Assembly (NCBI GenBank): GCA_013154135.1
Contig: JAADDB010000241.1
Coordinates: 1 to 10,069, forward strand
Source: Chloroflexota bacterium
GTDB taxonomy: Bacteria > Chloroflexota > Anaerolineae > JAADDB01
DNA length: 10,069 nucleotides
Direction: 5' to 3'
Notes under the pieces: model-generated
The model's input: only the letters and a program-made list of their open reading frames with translations
The model's database searches: none
What the model was told of the DNA's origin: nothing
Program-made: the position numbers and the translations under genes
Shown: positions 1 to 6,694 of the stretch, piece by piece
Layout: every line of letters starts with the position of its first letter
Numbering within the stretch: position 1 is the first letter of the stretch

Positions 1-856
1 CCAATTCGTCCGCGTACTTGGCTTTGGCGAAGATCAGGTCTAGATAAGCCAACACGTCCACCGTGCGGACGATGTAAGGGGCCTCCTCCGCCACCAGGTT
101 GCTCAAATCCGCGAGGATGCGGCGGATCTCCCGTTCCTCCTCCAACTCCAATTCCCGCACCCGGTTGCCCAACTCCACGACGGCCAGGGGTTCAATGAAG
201 AGAGTCGCGCCGCTGGCCGATTGGTCGTGAATGAGTCCGGGGATGCGTCCTTTGTAATCCGCTTTCAGGGGGATCACATAACGTCCGCCACGCTGGGTGA
301 TGAGGGGCTCCTGGAGGTATTGGGCGATTTCGGGGTTGCGGATCATGCGCTCCAGGGTGTGGGTGACCCGTTCCCGGCTCTCCCGCAACTCCCGACGGAT
401 GCGGGCCAATTTGGGACTGGCCGCGTCCAAGATCTCCCCCTGGTCGTCGATGGCCTGCCCGATCTCATCGGCCACGTGAGGACAGGGCTCCAGCTGATGG
501 GCCCAATCGGCCAGGTTGGGGAACTGATTCGCGGCCCGGGTGATGGACTGGCGGAGGAGGCGTGCGCGTTGCAAGGTGCTCCGGACATCCAACAGCTCCT
601 GCGGGGTCAGGATCTTCCCCCGCTCCGCCTGGTCCACCAGGGGGCGGATGTCGTGAACACCGCCCAGGTGGACGTTTCGGGTATTCAAGAGGACGCGTGC
701 CTCCCGCGTCTCCTCCAGGAGGCGCCGCACTTCCTGCAAATCCGTGCTCGGTTCCAGGGCCAGGGCCAAAGCACGCCCTGCTGAAAAGGATGTGTGGTGG
801 GCCAGGCGGTCCTTCACCGCGTCCCACTCCAATCCCTTTGCCGTACGCTCGTGCAT
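1..856 (-). CDS. mutS2: Endonuclease MutS2 / RqcU, N-terminal part (partial, cut by window edge)
   Basis: Reading the minus strand from the ATG at 856 gives 285 in-frame codons with no stop before the window edge. The protein begins MHERTAKGLEWDAVKDRL and continues with recognisable MutS2 core segments: VDQAERGKILTPQELLDVR near residues 70-90, then YVIPLKADYKGR and IHDQSASGATLFIEPLAVVE near 195-230. MutS2 lacks the mismatch-recognition domains of MutS and has lever/clamp, ABC-type ATPase and C-terminal Smr domains. Only the pre-ATPase part is here; the family is usually about 780 residues, so roughly 500 residues lie outside. MutS2 is described as limiting recombination and, in Bacillus, as splitting collided ribosomes (RqcU). 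A GTGAGG ribosome-binding site lies 5 bases before the ATG. The gene is divergent from the antiporter gene across a 416-bp repeat-bearing spacer. Family assignment is secure; which role it plays here is unknown. Confidence 0.93.
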   Translation of the reverse strand, partial: MHERTAKGLEWDAVKDRLAHHTSFSAGRALALALEPSTDLQEVRRLLEETREARVLLNTRNVHLGGVHDIRPLVDQAERGKILTPQELLDVRSTLQRARLLRQSITRAANQFPNLADWAHQLEPCPHVADEIGQAIDDQGEILDAASPKLARIRRELRESRERVTHTLERMIRNPEIAQYLQEPLITQRGGRYVIPLKADYKGRIPGLIHDQSASGATLFIEPLAVVELGNRVRELELEEEREIRRILADLSNLVAEEAPYIVRTVDVLAYLDLIFAKAKYADEL

Positions 857-937
857 GTTCCCTCACTTTGTTTGGGTATGAGCCGAAAAGGGGGTCAGCG
901 GGTTTAGCCCACACAACGCAGGCCCCCTCCTCCAATT

Positions 938-961
938 GGACTTTGGACAAAACGTGGCAGC
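938..961 (-). repeat. GGACTTTGGACA repeat, copy A
   Basis: On the plus strand this copy starts GGACTTTGGACAAAACG and continues GTGGCAGC. Its first 14 bases are the exact reverse complement of 1027-1040 (copy B), and GGACTTTGGACA recurs at 1209-1220 (copy C). Copy C also shares the TGGCAGCT stretch a few bases further on. It lies about 80 bp upstream of the mutS2 start. Confidence 0.75.
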
Positions 962-1008
962 TTGAGAAATTTGTCCCAAGTCCCGCCTCTAGGATACTCC
1001 TGGGTTAT

Positions 1009-1040
1009 GTTAGCCAACCAAGGCTGTTTGTCCAAAGTCC
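1009..1040 (+). repeat. GGACTTTGGACA repeat, copy B (inverted to A and C)
   Basis: This copy ends TTTGTCCAAAGTCC. By hand alignment 25 of 32 positions match 8245-8276 (copy D), which sits in a different intergenic region. Its last 14 bases form a perfect inverted repeat with copy A, and 12 of them do so with copy C, so the spacer carries the motif in alternating orientation, as REP/BIME-type elements do. Confidence 0.75.
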
Positions 1041-1060
1041 GGTCACGCGGGAAGAGCACT

Positions 1061-1088
1061 TTGCGTTTGGTGGGAATTTCCGTAGAAT
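1061..1088 (+). promoter_or_regulatory. Possible promoter for the antiporter gene
   Basis: A -35-like TTGCGT (1061-1066) and a good -10-like TAGAAT (1083-1088, five of six to TATAAT) are separated by 16 bp. Transcription starting near 1095 would give a leader of about 180 nt containing the stem-loop at 1110-1206. The -35 match is poor, so this is only a candidate. Confidence 0.33.
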
Positions 1089-1109
1089 ACCGACACAAAT
1101 ACTGGACAA

Positions 1110-1206
1110 TGTTGGCTTACCCGCGAACGAATTCGCGCGCAGCAGAGCAATTCGGTAAATCCCCCTGGCCCTGAGGGCCTGCGGGGGCCTCGTGGGAAAG
1201 CCAACA
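1110..1206 (+). promoter_or_regulatory. Long imperfect stem-loop in the antiporter leader
   Basis: The arms 1110-1125 and 1191-1206 pair at 15 of 16 positions, with one A-A mismatch and one G-T. Inside lie two further hairpins. One is a 6-bp stem, 1122-1127 with 1132-1137, closing on CGAA; it competes with the inner end of the outer stem. The other is a two-part stem, 1161-1165/1183-1187 plus 1167-1171/1175-1179, closing on TGA. The whole could fold as a branched RNA or be the body of a small non-coding repeat element. No known riboswitch class was recognised. Confidence 0.5.
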
Positions 1207-1208
1207 CG

Positions 1209-1232
1209 GGACTTTGGACATATTTGGCAGCT
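1209..1232 (-). repeat. GGACTTTGGACA repeat, copy C
   Basis: GGACTTTGGACA at 1209-1220 followed by TATTTGGCAGCT. It matches copy A and is inverted relative to copy B. It begins just 2 bases after the right arm of the 1110-1206 stem-loop and ends about 40 bp before the antiporter start codon. Confidence 0.75.
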
Positions 1233-1272
1233 CGAACAGGCATTTGGGATTCCAACCGGAGTTAACGGACAT

Positions 1273-3135
1273 ATGGCCCACAACCCTTTTGTCACGTTGT
1301 TGCTCATCACCGGACTTGCCGTACTGGTGCCGCTACTCTCTTCCCGCTTCCGGATCGTCCAACTCCCCATTGTCGTCGGGGAGATCCTGGCGGGAATGGT
1401 CATCGGACACAGCGGTCTGAATTTGATAGAACCGTCACCCACCCTCGAGTTCCTGGCCGAGTTTGGGTTCACATACCTGATGTTCCTCTCCGGGCTGGAG
1501 GTGGACTTCAGCCTTCTCATCGGCGGCCAGGGTAGACGAGAGGAACCCTGGTGGCAACGGCCCATCGTCCTGGCATTGACCATGTTCGTGGCTACCTTGC
1601 TCCTGGGCTGGGCCAGTGCCTGGTGGCTGGCCCAGATGGGGCTGGTGGAGAATGTGCTGTTGATGGGTTTGATCCTGAGCACAACGTCGTTGGGCATTGT
1701 GGTCCCCGTGCTCAAGGAGAAGGAGCTTCTGGGCACCGCGTACGGCCAGGCCATCCTGACGGCCGCGCTGGTCGCGGACTTTGTCACCCTCTTCTTGCTG
1801 ACGGTGGTCATCGCGCTGATCAGCCGGGGGCTCACACTAGACCTGCTGCTCATCCTCATCCTGCTGGCCGCGTTCGCCTTGGCCGTGCGGGTGGCCCGAT
1901 TTTTCGCCAACGTCCCCGTGTTGCGCAACGTGCTGGAGGAGTTCTCCTCGGCCACATCCCAGCTGCAAGTCCGAGGCGCGTTCGCCCTCATGGTGGCCTG
2001 GGTGGTCCTGGCCGAAGCCCTGGGCGTGGAGGTGATCTTGGGCGCGTTCCTGGCCGGAGCGATCATCAGCCTCGTGGCCGGCCACGGGGAATCCCCCCTG
2101 CGGGAGAAGTTGGATGCCATCGGGTATGGGTTTTTCATCCCCATCTTCTTCATCACCGTGGGCATCAACTTCAACCTTCACGCGCTCATCTCCTCCCCTT
2201 CGGCCCTCCTGTTGGTGCCCGTCCTGCTCATCCTCGCCTATGTGGTCAAACTCGTGCCCGCGCTGATTTATCGGGTGCGCTTCTCGTGGCGGGAGACTTT
2301 GGCCGCGGGATTTCTCCTCTCCTCCCGCCTCTCCCTGATCATCGCGGCCGCGGCCATTGCCTTGCGCATCGGAGCCATCACCGAAGCGGTGAACGCGAAC
2401 ATCATCTTCATCGCGGTGATCACGTGTACCCTTTCCCCCATGCTGTTCAACCGACTGTATCGGGCTGTGGAACCCCCGCGGCGGGAAGGGGTCATCATCG
2501 TGGGTGCGGATCAGATGGCCGAACTGCTGGCCCGACGGCTGCGCCGGGCCGGGGAGAAGATCACCATTGTGGCCATGGACCACCATCGGTTGGAGGAGTT
2601 GGGTCGGAAGGGATATCGAGTCATCGCGGGGGACCCAAACAAGGAGGACGTGCTACGTCAGGCCGGTGCGGAAAACGCCAAAGCCCTGGTCGCGTTGACC
2701 CCTCATCCCCAAACCCGGTACCAGGTGTGTGTGCTGGCCAAGGAGACGTTCCAGGTGCCCATTGTGGTGGCCCGGGTGGGCTCGGTGACCCTGGCAGAGA
2801 AGCTGAGAGCCCTGGGAGTCCGGGTGGTCCAACCCGCGTTGGCCACGGTCATCGCGCTGGAGGGAGCCCTCCGATTTCCCACCACCTTCGACTTGCTCAT
2901 CCGGGAGGATGACGAAGTCACCGTGGGCGAAGCCGTGGTGCGTAATCCCGCGTTCATCGGCATCCCCCTTCGCCGCATTCGCCTCCCGGGCAACGCGCTC
3001 ATCCTGAGCATCCGGCGGGAAAATGTGGTCTTGGTGCCCCACGGGGACACCACCCTCCGCCAGGGAGATCGGGTGGCCATCATCGGCAGTCCCGAATCGG
3101 TGGAGGAGGCCATCCAACTGTTGAGTGGGGGCTGA
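1273..3135 (+). CDS. Kef-type/CPA2 cation:proton antiporter with C-terminal RCK (TrkA) domains
   Basis: This 620-aa protein should exchange K+ or Na+ for H+ across the cytoplasmic membrane. Residues about 5-395 are a polytopic Na+/H+-exchanger domain with many hydrophobic helices, including LPIVVGEILAGMVIG and FMFLSGLEVDF-like segments near the start. D169, in ALVADFVTLF, is the likely counterpart of the conserved CPA2 helix-5 aspartate. Residues about 405-520 are a TrkA-N/RCK Rossmann domain and about 540-615 a TrkA-C domain. The RCK glycine loop is unusual: GADQMA at 411-416 instead of GxGxxG, although the acidic residue after strand 2 (D436) is present. I chose the ATG at 1273 (MAHNPFV) because upstream codons from a GTG at 1192 are encoded by repeat DNA. 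Its ribosome-binding site is weak (CGGAG, 11 bases away). It converges on fabF. Ion specificity cannot be read from the sequence. Confidence 0.9.
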   Translation: MAHNPFVTLLLITGLAVLVPLLSSRFRIVQLPIVVGEILAGMVIGHSGLNLIEPSPTLEFLAEFGFTYLMFLSGLEVDFSLLIGGQGRREEPWWQRPIVLALTMFVATLLLGWASAWWLAQMGLVENVLLMGLILSTTSLGIVVPVLKEKELLGTAYGQAILTAALVADFVTLFLLTVVIALISRGLTLDLLLILILLAAFALAVRVARFFANVPVLRNVLEEFSSATSQLQVRGAFALMVAWVVLAEALGVEVILGAFLAGAIISLVAGHGESPLREKLDAIGYGFFIPIFFITVGINFNLHALISSPSALLLVPVLLILAYVVKLVPALIYRVRFSWRETLAAGFLLSSRLSLIIAAAAIALRIGAITEAVNANIIFIAVITCTLSPMLFNRLYRAVEPPRREGVIIVGADQMAELLARRLRRAGEKITIVAMDHHRLEELGRKGYRVIAGDPNKEDVLRQAGAENAKALVALTPHPQTRYQVCVLAKETFQVPIVVARVGSVTLAEKLRALGVRVVQPALATVIALEGALRFPTTFDLLIREDDEVTVGEAVVRNPAFIGIPLRRIRLPGNALILSIRRENVVLVPHGDTTLRQGDRVAIIGSPESVEEAIQLLSGG

Positions 3136-3164
3136 TTCCAACGCCCCCTGTTTTCCTTCCCCAT

Positions 3165-3194
3165 CCCCTCAACGGAAGCAACTCCGTTGAGGGG
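3165..3194. terminator. Perfect 12-bp hairpin between convergent genes
   Basis: CCCCTCAACGGA (3165-3176), a 6-base AGCAAC loop, and TCCGTTGAGGGG (3183-3194) form a perfect stem 29 bp after the antiporter stop and 16 bp after the fabF stop on the other strand. The position suits a shared bidirectional terminator. Neither strand has a convincing run of T after the stem, so it may be Rho-assisted or act mainly as a 3'-end RNA stabiliser. Confidence 0.6.
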
Positions 3195-3210
3195 ACGGGC
3201 GAGCCCGGGG

Positions 3211-4638
3211 TTACCCGAAGCGTCCGATGATGATGGACGCGTTTTGGCCCCCCAAGCCAAAGGAGTTGGACATCCCTATGCGGATACCCCCTTCCACCCG
3301 GCGCGCCTCGTTGGGCACGTAGTCCAAATCGCACTCCGGGTCCGGATGTTCGTAGTTGATGGTGGGGTGAAGGATGCCCGTGAGGATGGACTTGACTACG
3401 GCTAAAGCCTCGATAGCGCCGGCCCCGCCAAAGGCATGGCCCAGCATGGACTTGGTCGAATTCACCGCCAGGTTGTACGCGTGCTCCCCGAAGACCCGCT
3501 TGATGGCCAACGTCTCTGTTTTGTCGTTCAGGGGCGTGGATGTGCCGTGGGCGTTGATGTAATCCACATCCTCGGGTCGGATGCCCGCGTCCTCCAGCGC
3601 GTACTGCATGGCCAACTGGGCCCCTCGCCCCTCCGGGTCAGGTGCGGCCATGTGGTACGCGTCCGAGGTGGCGCTGTGGCCCAGGATTTCCGCGTAAATG
3701 CGCGCGCCGCGCTGCAACGCGTGTTCCAAACTCTCCAGGACGAAGACCGCGGTCCCCTCGCCGATGACAAACCCGTCCCGCGTGGCATCAAAGGGGCGAC
3801 TGGCCTTGTGCGGTGGGTCGTTGCGCGTGCTAAGGGCCTTCATCATGCTGAAACCCACGAAAAAGGTGCGGACAATCAGTCCTTCCACCCCGCCGGCCAG
3901 GGCCACATCCAAAATGCCGTGACGGATCAACTCGGCCGCGTTGCCCAAGGCCTGCGTGCCCGAAGCACACGCGGTGACCACGGTCTCGGAAACGGAGCGA
4001 AGGCCAAACCGTTCGCTGATGTGGAATGCAGGGATGTTGGGCAATCCGCCGATCGCGTCCATGGGGCGAACGCGCCATCGGCCGCTGCTGCCCGCGCGCA
4101 CGAGGAGATTTTCGTACAGGTCAAAACCTCCCAGTCCGGTCCCCATGACCACGCCGGCCCGATCCCCTTCTCGTTCGAGTAGGGACTCGATGCCCGCGTC
4201 CTCGACAGCCTGTTGCGCCGCGGCCAAAGCGTATTGACTGGCCCGTGCCATGCGCCGGGCATCCCGCTTGCTGATGCCAAACGCGGTCGGGTCGAAGTCC
4301 TTCACCTCCGCCGCGATCCGGGTGGGGAGATCGGAGACGTCGATGCGCGTCACGTAATCGATGCCCGATTTTCCGGCCACCAAGTTCTCCCACGTCTCCT
4401 CCACCGAATGCCCCACCGGTGTGATAGCCCCCATCCCGGTGATGACCACACGGCGTCGGGGCAAGAATCCGCCCCATCCCGCCTGGTGGAGAGCTCGCCG
4501 CAACCGGCGCAGGGCATCGCTCAGCTGTCCCCCGTGTTCTGGATGCTCCAGCGCGTCCAGGACATCGCGAAGGGCCCGGCGCCCGGAGCCCGGCATTTCC
4601 TTGAGTAACGTCACCAATTGTTCCACGTGTTCTCTCAT
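3211..4638 (-). CDS. fabF: Beta-ketoacyl-ACP synthase II (FabF) with a ~60-residue N-terminal extension
   Basis: FabF condenses malonyl-ACP with acyl-ACP in fatty-acid chain elongation in the cytoplasm. The thiolase-fold core starts near R62 (RRRVVITGMGAITPVG). The catalytic Cys-His-His triad is visible: C224 in TACASGTQ, H364 in NAHGTSTPL and H401 in GHAFGGAGA, with K396 in NSTKSMLG. The C-terminal loop reads NSFGLGGQNA, so L462 stands where FabF enzymes usually have the gatekeeper phenylalanine of GFGG. The protein has 475 aa against about 410 for the family. The extra 61 residues are predicted helical, charged and rich in Leu/Arg. A strong AGGGGG ribosome-binding site before the ATG at 4638 supports the long form; a GTG at residue 64 is the only obvious alternative near the core. 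The gene follows plsX by 61 bp (one 63-bp step from stop to start), probably in one transcript. No acpP lies nearby. Confidence 0.93.
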   Translation of the reverse strand: MREHVEQLVTLLKEMPGSGRRALRDVLDALEHPEHGGQLSDALRRLRRALHQAGWGGFLPRRRVVITGMGAITPVGHSVEETWENLVAGKSGIDYVTRIDVSDLPTRIAAEVKDFDPTAFGISKRDARRMARASQYALAAAQQAVEDAGIESLLEREGDRAGVVMGTGLGGFDLYENLLVRAGSSGRWRVRPMDAIGGLPNIPAFHISERFGLRSVSETVVTACASGTQALGNAAELIRHGILDVALAGGVEGLIVRTFFVGFSMMKALSTRNDPPHKASRPFDATRDGFVIGEGTAVFVLESLEHALQRGARIYAEILGHSATSDAYHMAAPDPEGRGAQLAMQYALEDAGIRPEDVDYINAHGTSTPLNDKTETLAIKRVFGEHAYNLAVNSTKSMLGHAFGGAGAIEALAVVKSILTGILHPTINYEHPDPECDLDYVPNEARRVEGGIRIGMSNSFGLGGQNASIIIGRFG

Positions 4639-4644
4639 ACGCTT

Positions 4645-4651
4645 TCCCCCT
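4645..4651 (-). promoter_or_regulatory. Strong ribosome-binding site that fixes the long FabF start
   Basis: The minus strand reads AGGGGGAAAGCGT immediately before the ATG at 4638, a near-ideal purine-rich site at 6-7 bases. It argues that translation starts at MREHVEQL, and therefore that the N-terminal extension of FabF is real. Confidence 0.7.
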
Positions 4652-4699
4652 GCTGGAGAGTCTTGTCTTTGTGATGTTCCTGCTCCAAGGCCAGATATG

Positions 4700-5686
4700 T
4701 CAGCTCATCAGGGCATGTGTCAGGCGCTCCACAATGCGGGCCTCCACCGCCTGGATGCCCGTCCGAACCGCATTTCTCACCGCGTAAGCGTCACTCCGTC
4801 CATGACCGATGATCACAACACCGTTGACGCCCAAAAGTGGCGCTCCGCCAAACTCCCGCGGGTCCAAACGCCGCATGGTGGCCTTGAACGCGGATTTGGC
4901 CAGGAGCATCGCGGCCGCGGCCACGGGGCGCTTCTTCACTTCCTCCTTCAGCACGTCCAAGAGCAGCGTCCCAGTGGCCTCTGCGGTCTTGATGAACACA
5001 TTGCCCGTGAACCCGTCGGTCACGACCACGTCCACCTGGCCTTGCACCACTTCCTTGGGCTCCACGTTTCCCACAAAGTGGATGGCCTCTGTTTCCTGGA
5101 GAAGGGAGAAGGCCTCCTGGACCAGGGTGTTCCCCTTCCCCGCTTCTTCGCCAATGGAAAGAAGGCCCACCCGGGGGTCGGACCACTCCAAAACGTGGCG
5201 AGCGTAGAGGTCGCCCATGCGGGCGAATTGTTGGAGGTAGAGGGGCTTGCAGTCCGCGTTGGCCCCGATGTCCAACACCAAAGCCTGACCGTCCAGGGTG
5301 GGGAAGAGGGTGGTCAGCGCGGGACGCTTGACTCCTCGGATGCGGCCCAGGGTGAAGAGGGCAGCCGCCAACGCGGCCCCGGTGTTGCCACAGGTGACAA
5401 AGGCATCCCCTTCCCCCTGTTTGACCAGTTGCATGCCCACGCTCATGCTGTTCTGGGGTTTCGCACGAACGGCCGCGGCCGGGTGTTCGTCCATCCGGAT
5501 CCAGTCGGCCGCGTGAACCAGGGTGATGCGTGAGGTGTCCTCGTACTTTTTCAGCTCCTCCCGGAGAAGGGGCTCAGGCCCCACGAGGAGGATGTGAACG
5601 CCAAAATCCCGCGCGGCCTGGACTGCGCCGGCTACTGTGACTTCCGGGGCGTGATCCCCGCCCATCCCGTCTAACACGATGCGCAT
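4700..5686 (-). CDS. plsX: Phosphate acyltransferase PlsX
   Basis: PlsX makes acyl-phosphate from acyl-ACP and phosphate (and the reverse), feeding PlsY in phospholipid synthesis at the inner membrane face. The 328-aa protein opens MRIVLDGMGGDHAPE, the family signature. It also has SMSVGMQLVKQGEGDAFVT then CGNTGAALAAALF near residues 80-110, LDIGANADCKPLYLQQFA near 138-155, TDGFTGNVFIKTAEA near 223-237 and FGGAPLLGVNGVVIIGHG near 279-296. Length is normal. I chose the ATG at 5686 because a GAGGA site (5693-5697) is 6 bases away. An ATG at 5692 would overlap the degV stop as ATGA but leaves almost no spacing to that site. The gap to degV is 2 bases, so the two are almost certainly cotranscribed and translationally coupled; fabF follows. 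Confidence 0.95.
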   Translation of the reverse strand: MRIVLDGMGGDHAPEVTVAGAVQAARDFGVHILLVGPEPLLREELKKYEDTSRITLVHAADWIRMDEHPAAAVRAKPQNSMSVGMQLVKQGEGDAFVTCGNTGAALAAALFTLGRIRGVKRPALTTLFPTLDGQALVLDIGANADCKPLYLQQFARMGDLYARHVLEWSDPRVGLLSIGEEAGKGNTLVQEAFSLLQETEAIHFVGNVEPKEVVQGQVDVVVTDGFTGNVFIKTAEATGTLLLDVLKEEVKKRPVAAAAMLLAKSAFKATMRRLDPREFGGAPLLGVNGVVIIGHGRSDAYAVRNAVRTGIQAVEARIVERLTHALMS

Positions 5687-5688
5687 GG

Positions 5689-6552
5689 TCATTCCTCGTC
5701 CACCGCATAGCCGGTCAGGGCCAACAGGCCGGGCCCTCCAATGGACCCGACCACCGGTCCCAGTTCCACCACGTAGGATTCGACCACGTTCAGTTGTTGT
5801 TTGCACTCTTCCAGGAAGGCTGTGGCTTCTTCTTCGATGTTGGCGTGGGCTACGGCCAGACGAATGGGACGGCCGTTGACCCGCTCCTGGGCCAGGCGGA
5901 TAAGGGTTCGCTTGGAGCGCTTGCGCCCCCGTTCCTGTTTGAGCACTTCCAACCGCCCTTCGGTGAAATGGAGGATGGGCCGGATGTTGAGGAGGTTGCC
6001 CACCCGGGCCCGAGTCGTGGAGATGCGACCCGCGCGGGCCAGGTATTTGAGCGTGTCCACGGTAAGGAACCCGAACATCCGCGCCCGAATGCGCTCTAAT
6101 TCCGCGAGGATGGTGTCCCTATCCGCGCCCTCCCGAGCCCGTCGCGCCGCGTGGATGACCTGCCAGCCTCCGCCCATGGACGCGAAGAGGGTGTCCCACA
6201 CCACCACGTCCAGCCCCTCCTCTTTGGCCATTTCCGCGGCCTGCACCGCGGAGTTGTACGTGCCGCTGAGCTTGGATGTGACGGTCAGGCAGAGGATTTG
6301 CCGCGTCCCTGCCGCGCGGTAGGCTTCCAGAAACTGCAAGGGCGTGGGCTGGGATGTGGTGGGTTGTTCGCCCAGGTCCACAAATCGACGGTAGAATTCT
6401 TCGATGGGTAAATCCACCTTGTTCCGGTACACCTCGTCCGGGCCGAAGACGACAAGGGCCGGGACTTCGGGGATGTGGTATTCTTGGAGGATTTCGTCCG
6501 GCACGTTCAAGCTGGAATCGCAGACAATGCCCAAGGGTTGTTGTTCACTCAT
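5689..6552 (-). CDS. DegV family fatty-acid-binding protein (FakB-like)
   Basis: DegV/FakB proteins bind a fatty acid and present it to the kinase FakA, giving acyl-phosphate that enters lipid synthesis or, through PlsX, the acyl-ACP pool. This 287-aa protein shows the family blocks in order: CDSSLNVP (11-18), TTSQPTP (65-71), SKLSGTYNSA (93-102), DTLFASMGGG (120-129), LKYLARAGRIS (168-178) and the C-terminal GPVVGSIGGPG (265-275). The last block usually reads G-T-H-x-G-P-G; here Ile271 replaces the histidine. The start at 6552 has a good AAGGTGAGG site about 7 bases upstream. Its final codons carry the plsX ribosome-binding site, and plsX starts 2 bases after its stop. That context supports a role in fatty-acid activation. 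FakA is not in the window, so the partner is unproven. Confidence 0.92.
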   Translation of the reverse strand: MSEQQPLGIVCDSSLNVPDEILQEYHIPEVPALVVFGPDEVYRNKVDLPIEEFYRRFVDLGEQPTTSQPTPLQFLEAYRAAGTRQILCLTVTSKLSGTYNSAVQAAEMAKEEGLDVVVWDTLFASMGGGWQVIHAARRAREGADRDTILAELERIRARMFGFLTVDTLKYLARAGRISTTRARVGNLLNIRPILHFTEGRLEVLKQERGRKRSKRTLIRLAQERVNGRPIRLAVAHANIEEEATAFLEECKQQLNVVESYVVELGPVVGSIGGPGLLALTGYAVDEE

Positions 6553-6648
6553 GTTCTGACCTCACCTTATGGATGACATGCAACGGAAATGAGTCCTTCA
6601 GGATTTGGCGTTCCCCGGAGAGAACGGTGCTTCGTGTTGCGTGGGACA

Positions 6649-6669
6649 CCGACGACCAATGACGAACGA
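6649..6669 (+). repeat. Degenerate heptamer repeat in the degV upstream region
   Basis: Three consecutive 7-base units, CCGACGA, CCAATGA and CGAACGA, match the period and general form of the clearer heptamer arrays at 9838-9879 and 9924-9949. Only one unit ends in a stop triplet. It lies about 100 bp upstream of degV and close to repeat copy 6695-6772. With three units the call is tentative. Confidence 0.4.
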
Positions 6670-6694
6670 CCGCGGTCGGGTTGGCTCGGTGGCG

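Larger units (their letters stand above)
857..1272. other. Divergent intergenic region with clustered repeats
   Basis: This is the 416-bp spacer between the starts of mutS2 (minus) and the Kef-like antiporter (plus). It holds three copies of the GGACTTTGGACA repeat (938-961, 1009-1040, 1209-1232), a large imperfect stem-loop (1110-1206) and a possible plus-strand promoter (1061-1088). Open frames crossing it run through the repeats and resemble no protein, so I call no gene here. I looked for a known K+ or c-di-AMP riboswitch upstream of the antiporter and recognised none. Confidence 0.7.

Noticed and set aside
1110..1272. A c-di-AMP (ydaO) or other known riboswitch ahead of the antiporter
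   Set aside because: I could not find the conserved ydaO sequence blocks, so only an unclassified structured leader is claimed.
1551..2912. A 453-codon open frame on the plus strand
   Set aside because: It lies wholly within the antiporter gene in another frame, is very rich in Gly, Pro, Arg and His, and shows no family features; it is a high-GC shadow.
4361..5533. A 390-codon plus-strand open frame across fabF and plsX
   Set aside because: It is antisense to two secure genes and has the composition of a shadow frame.
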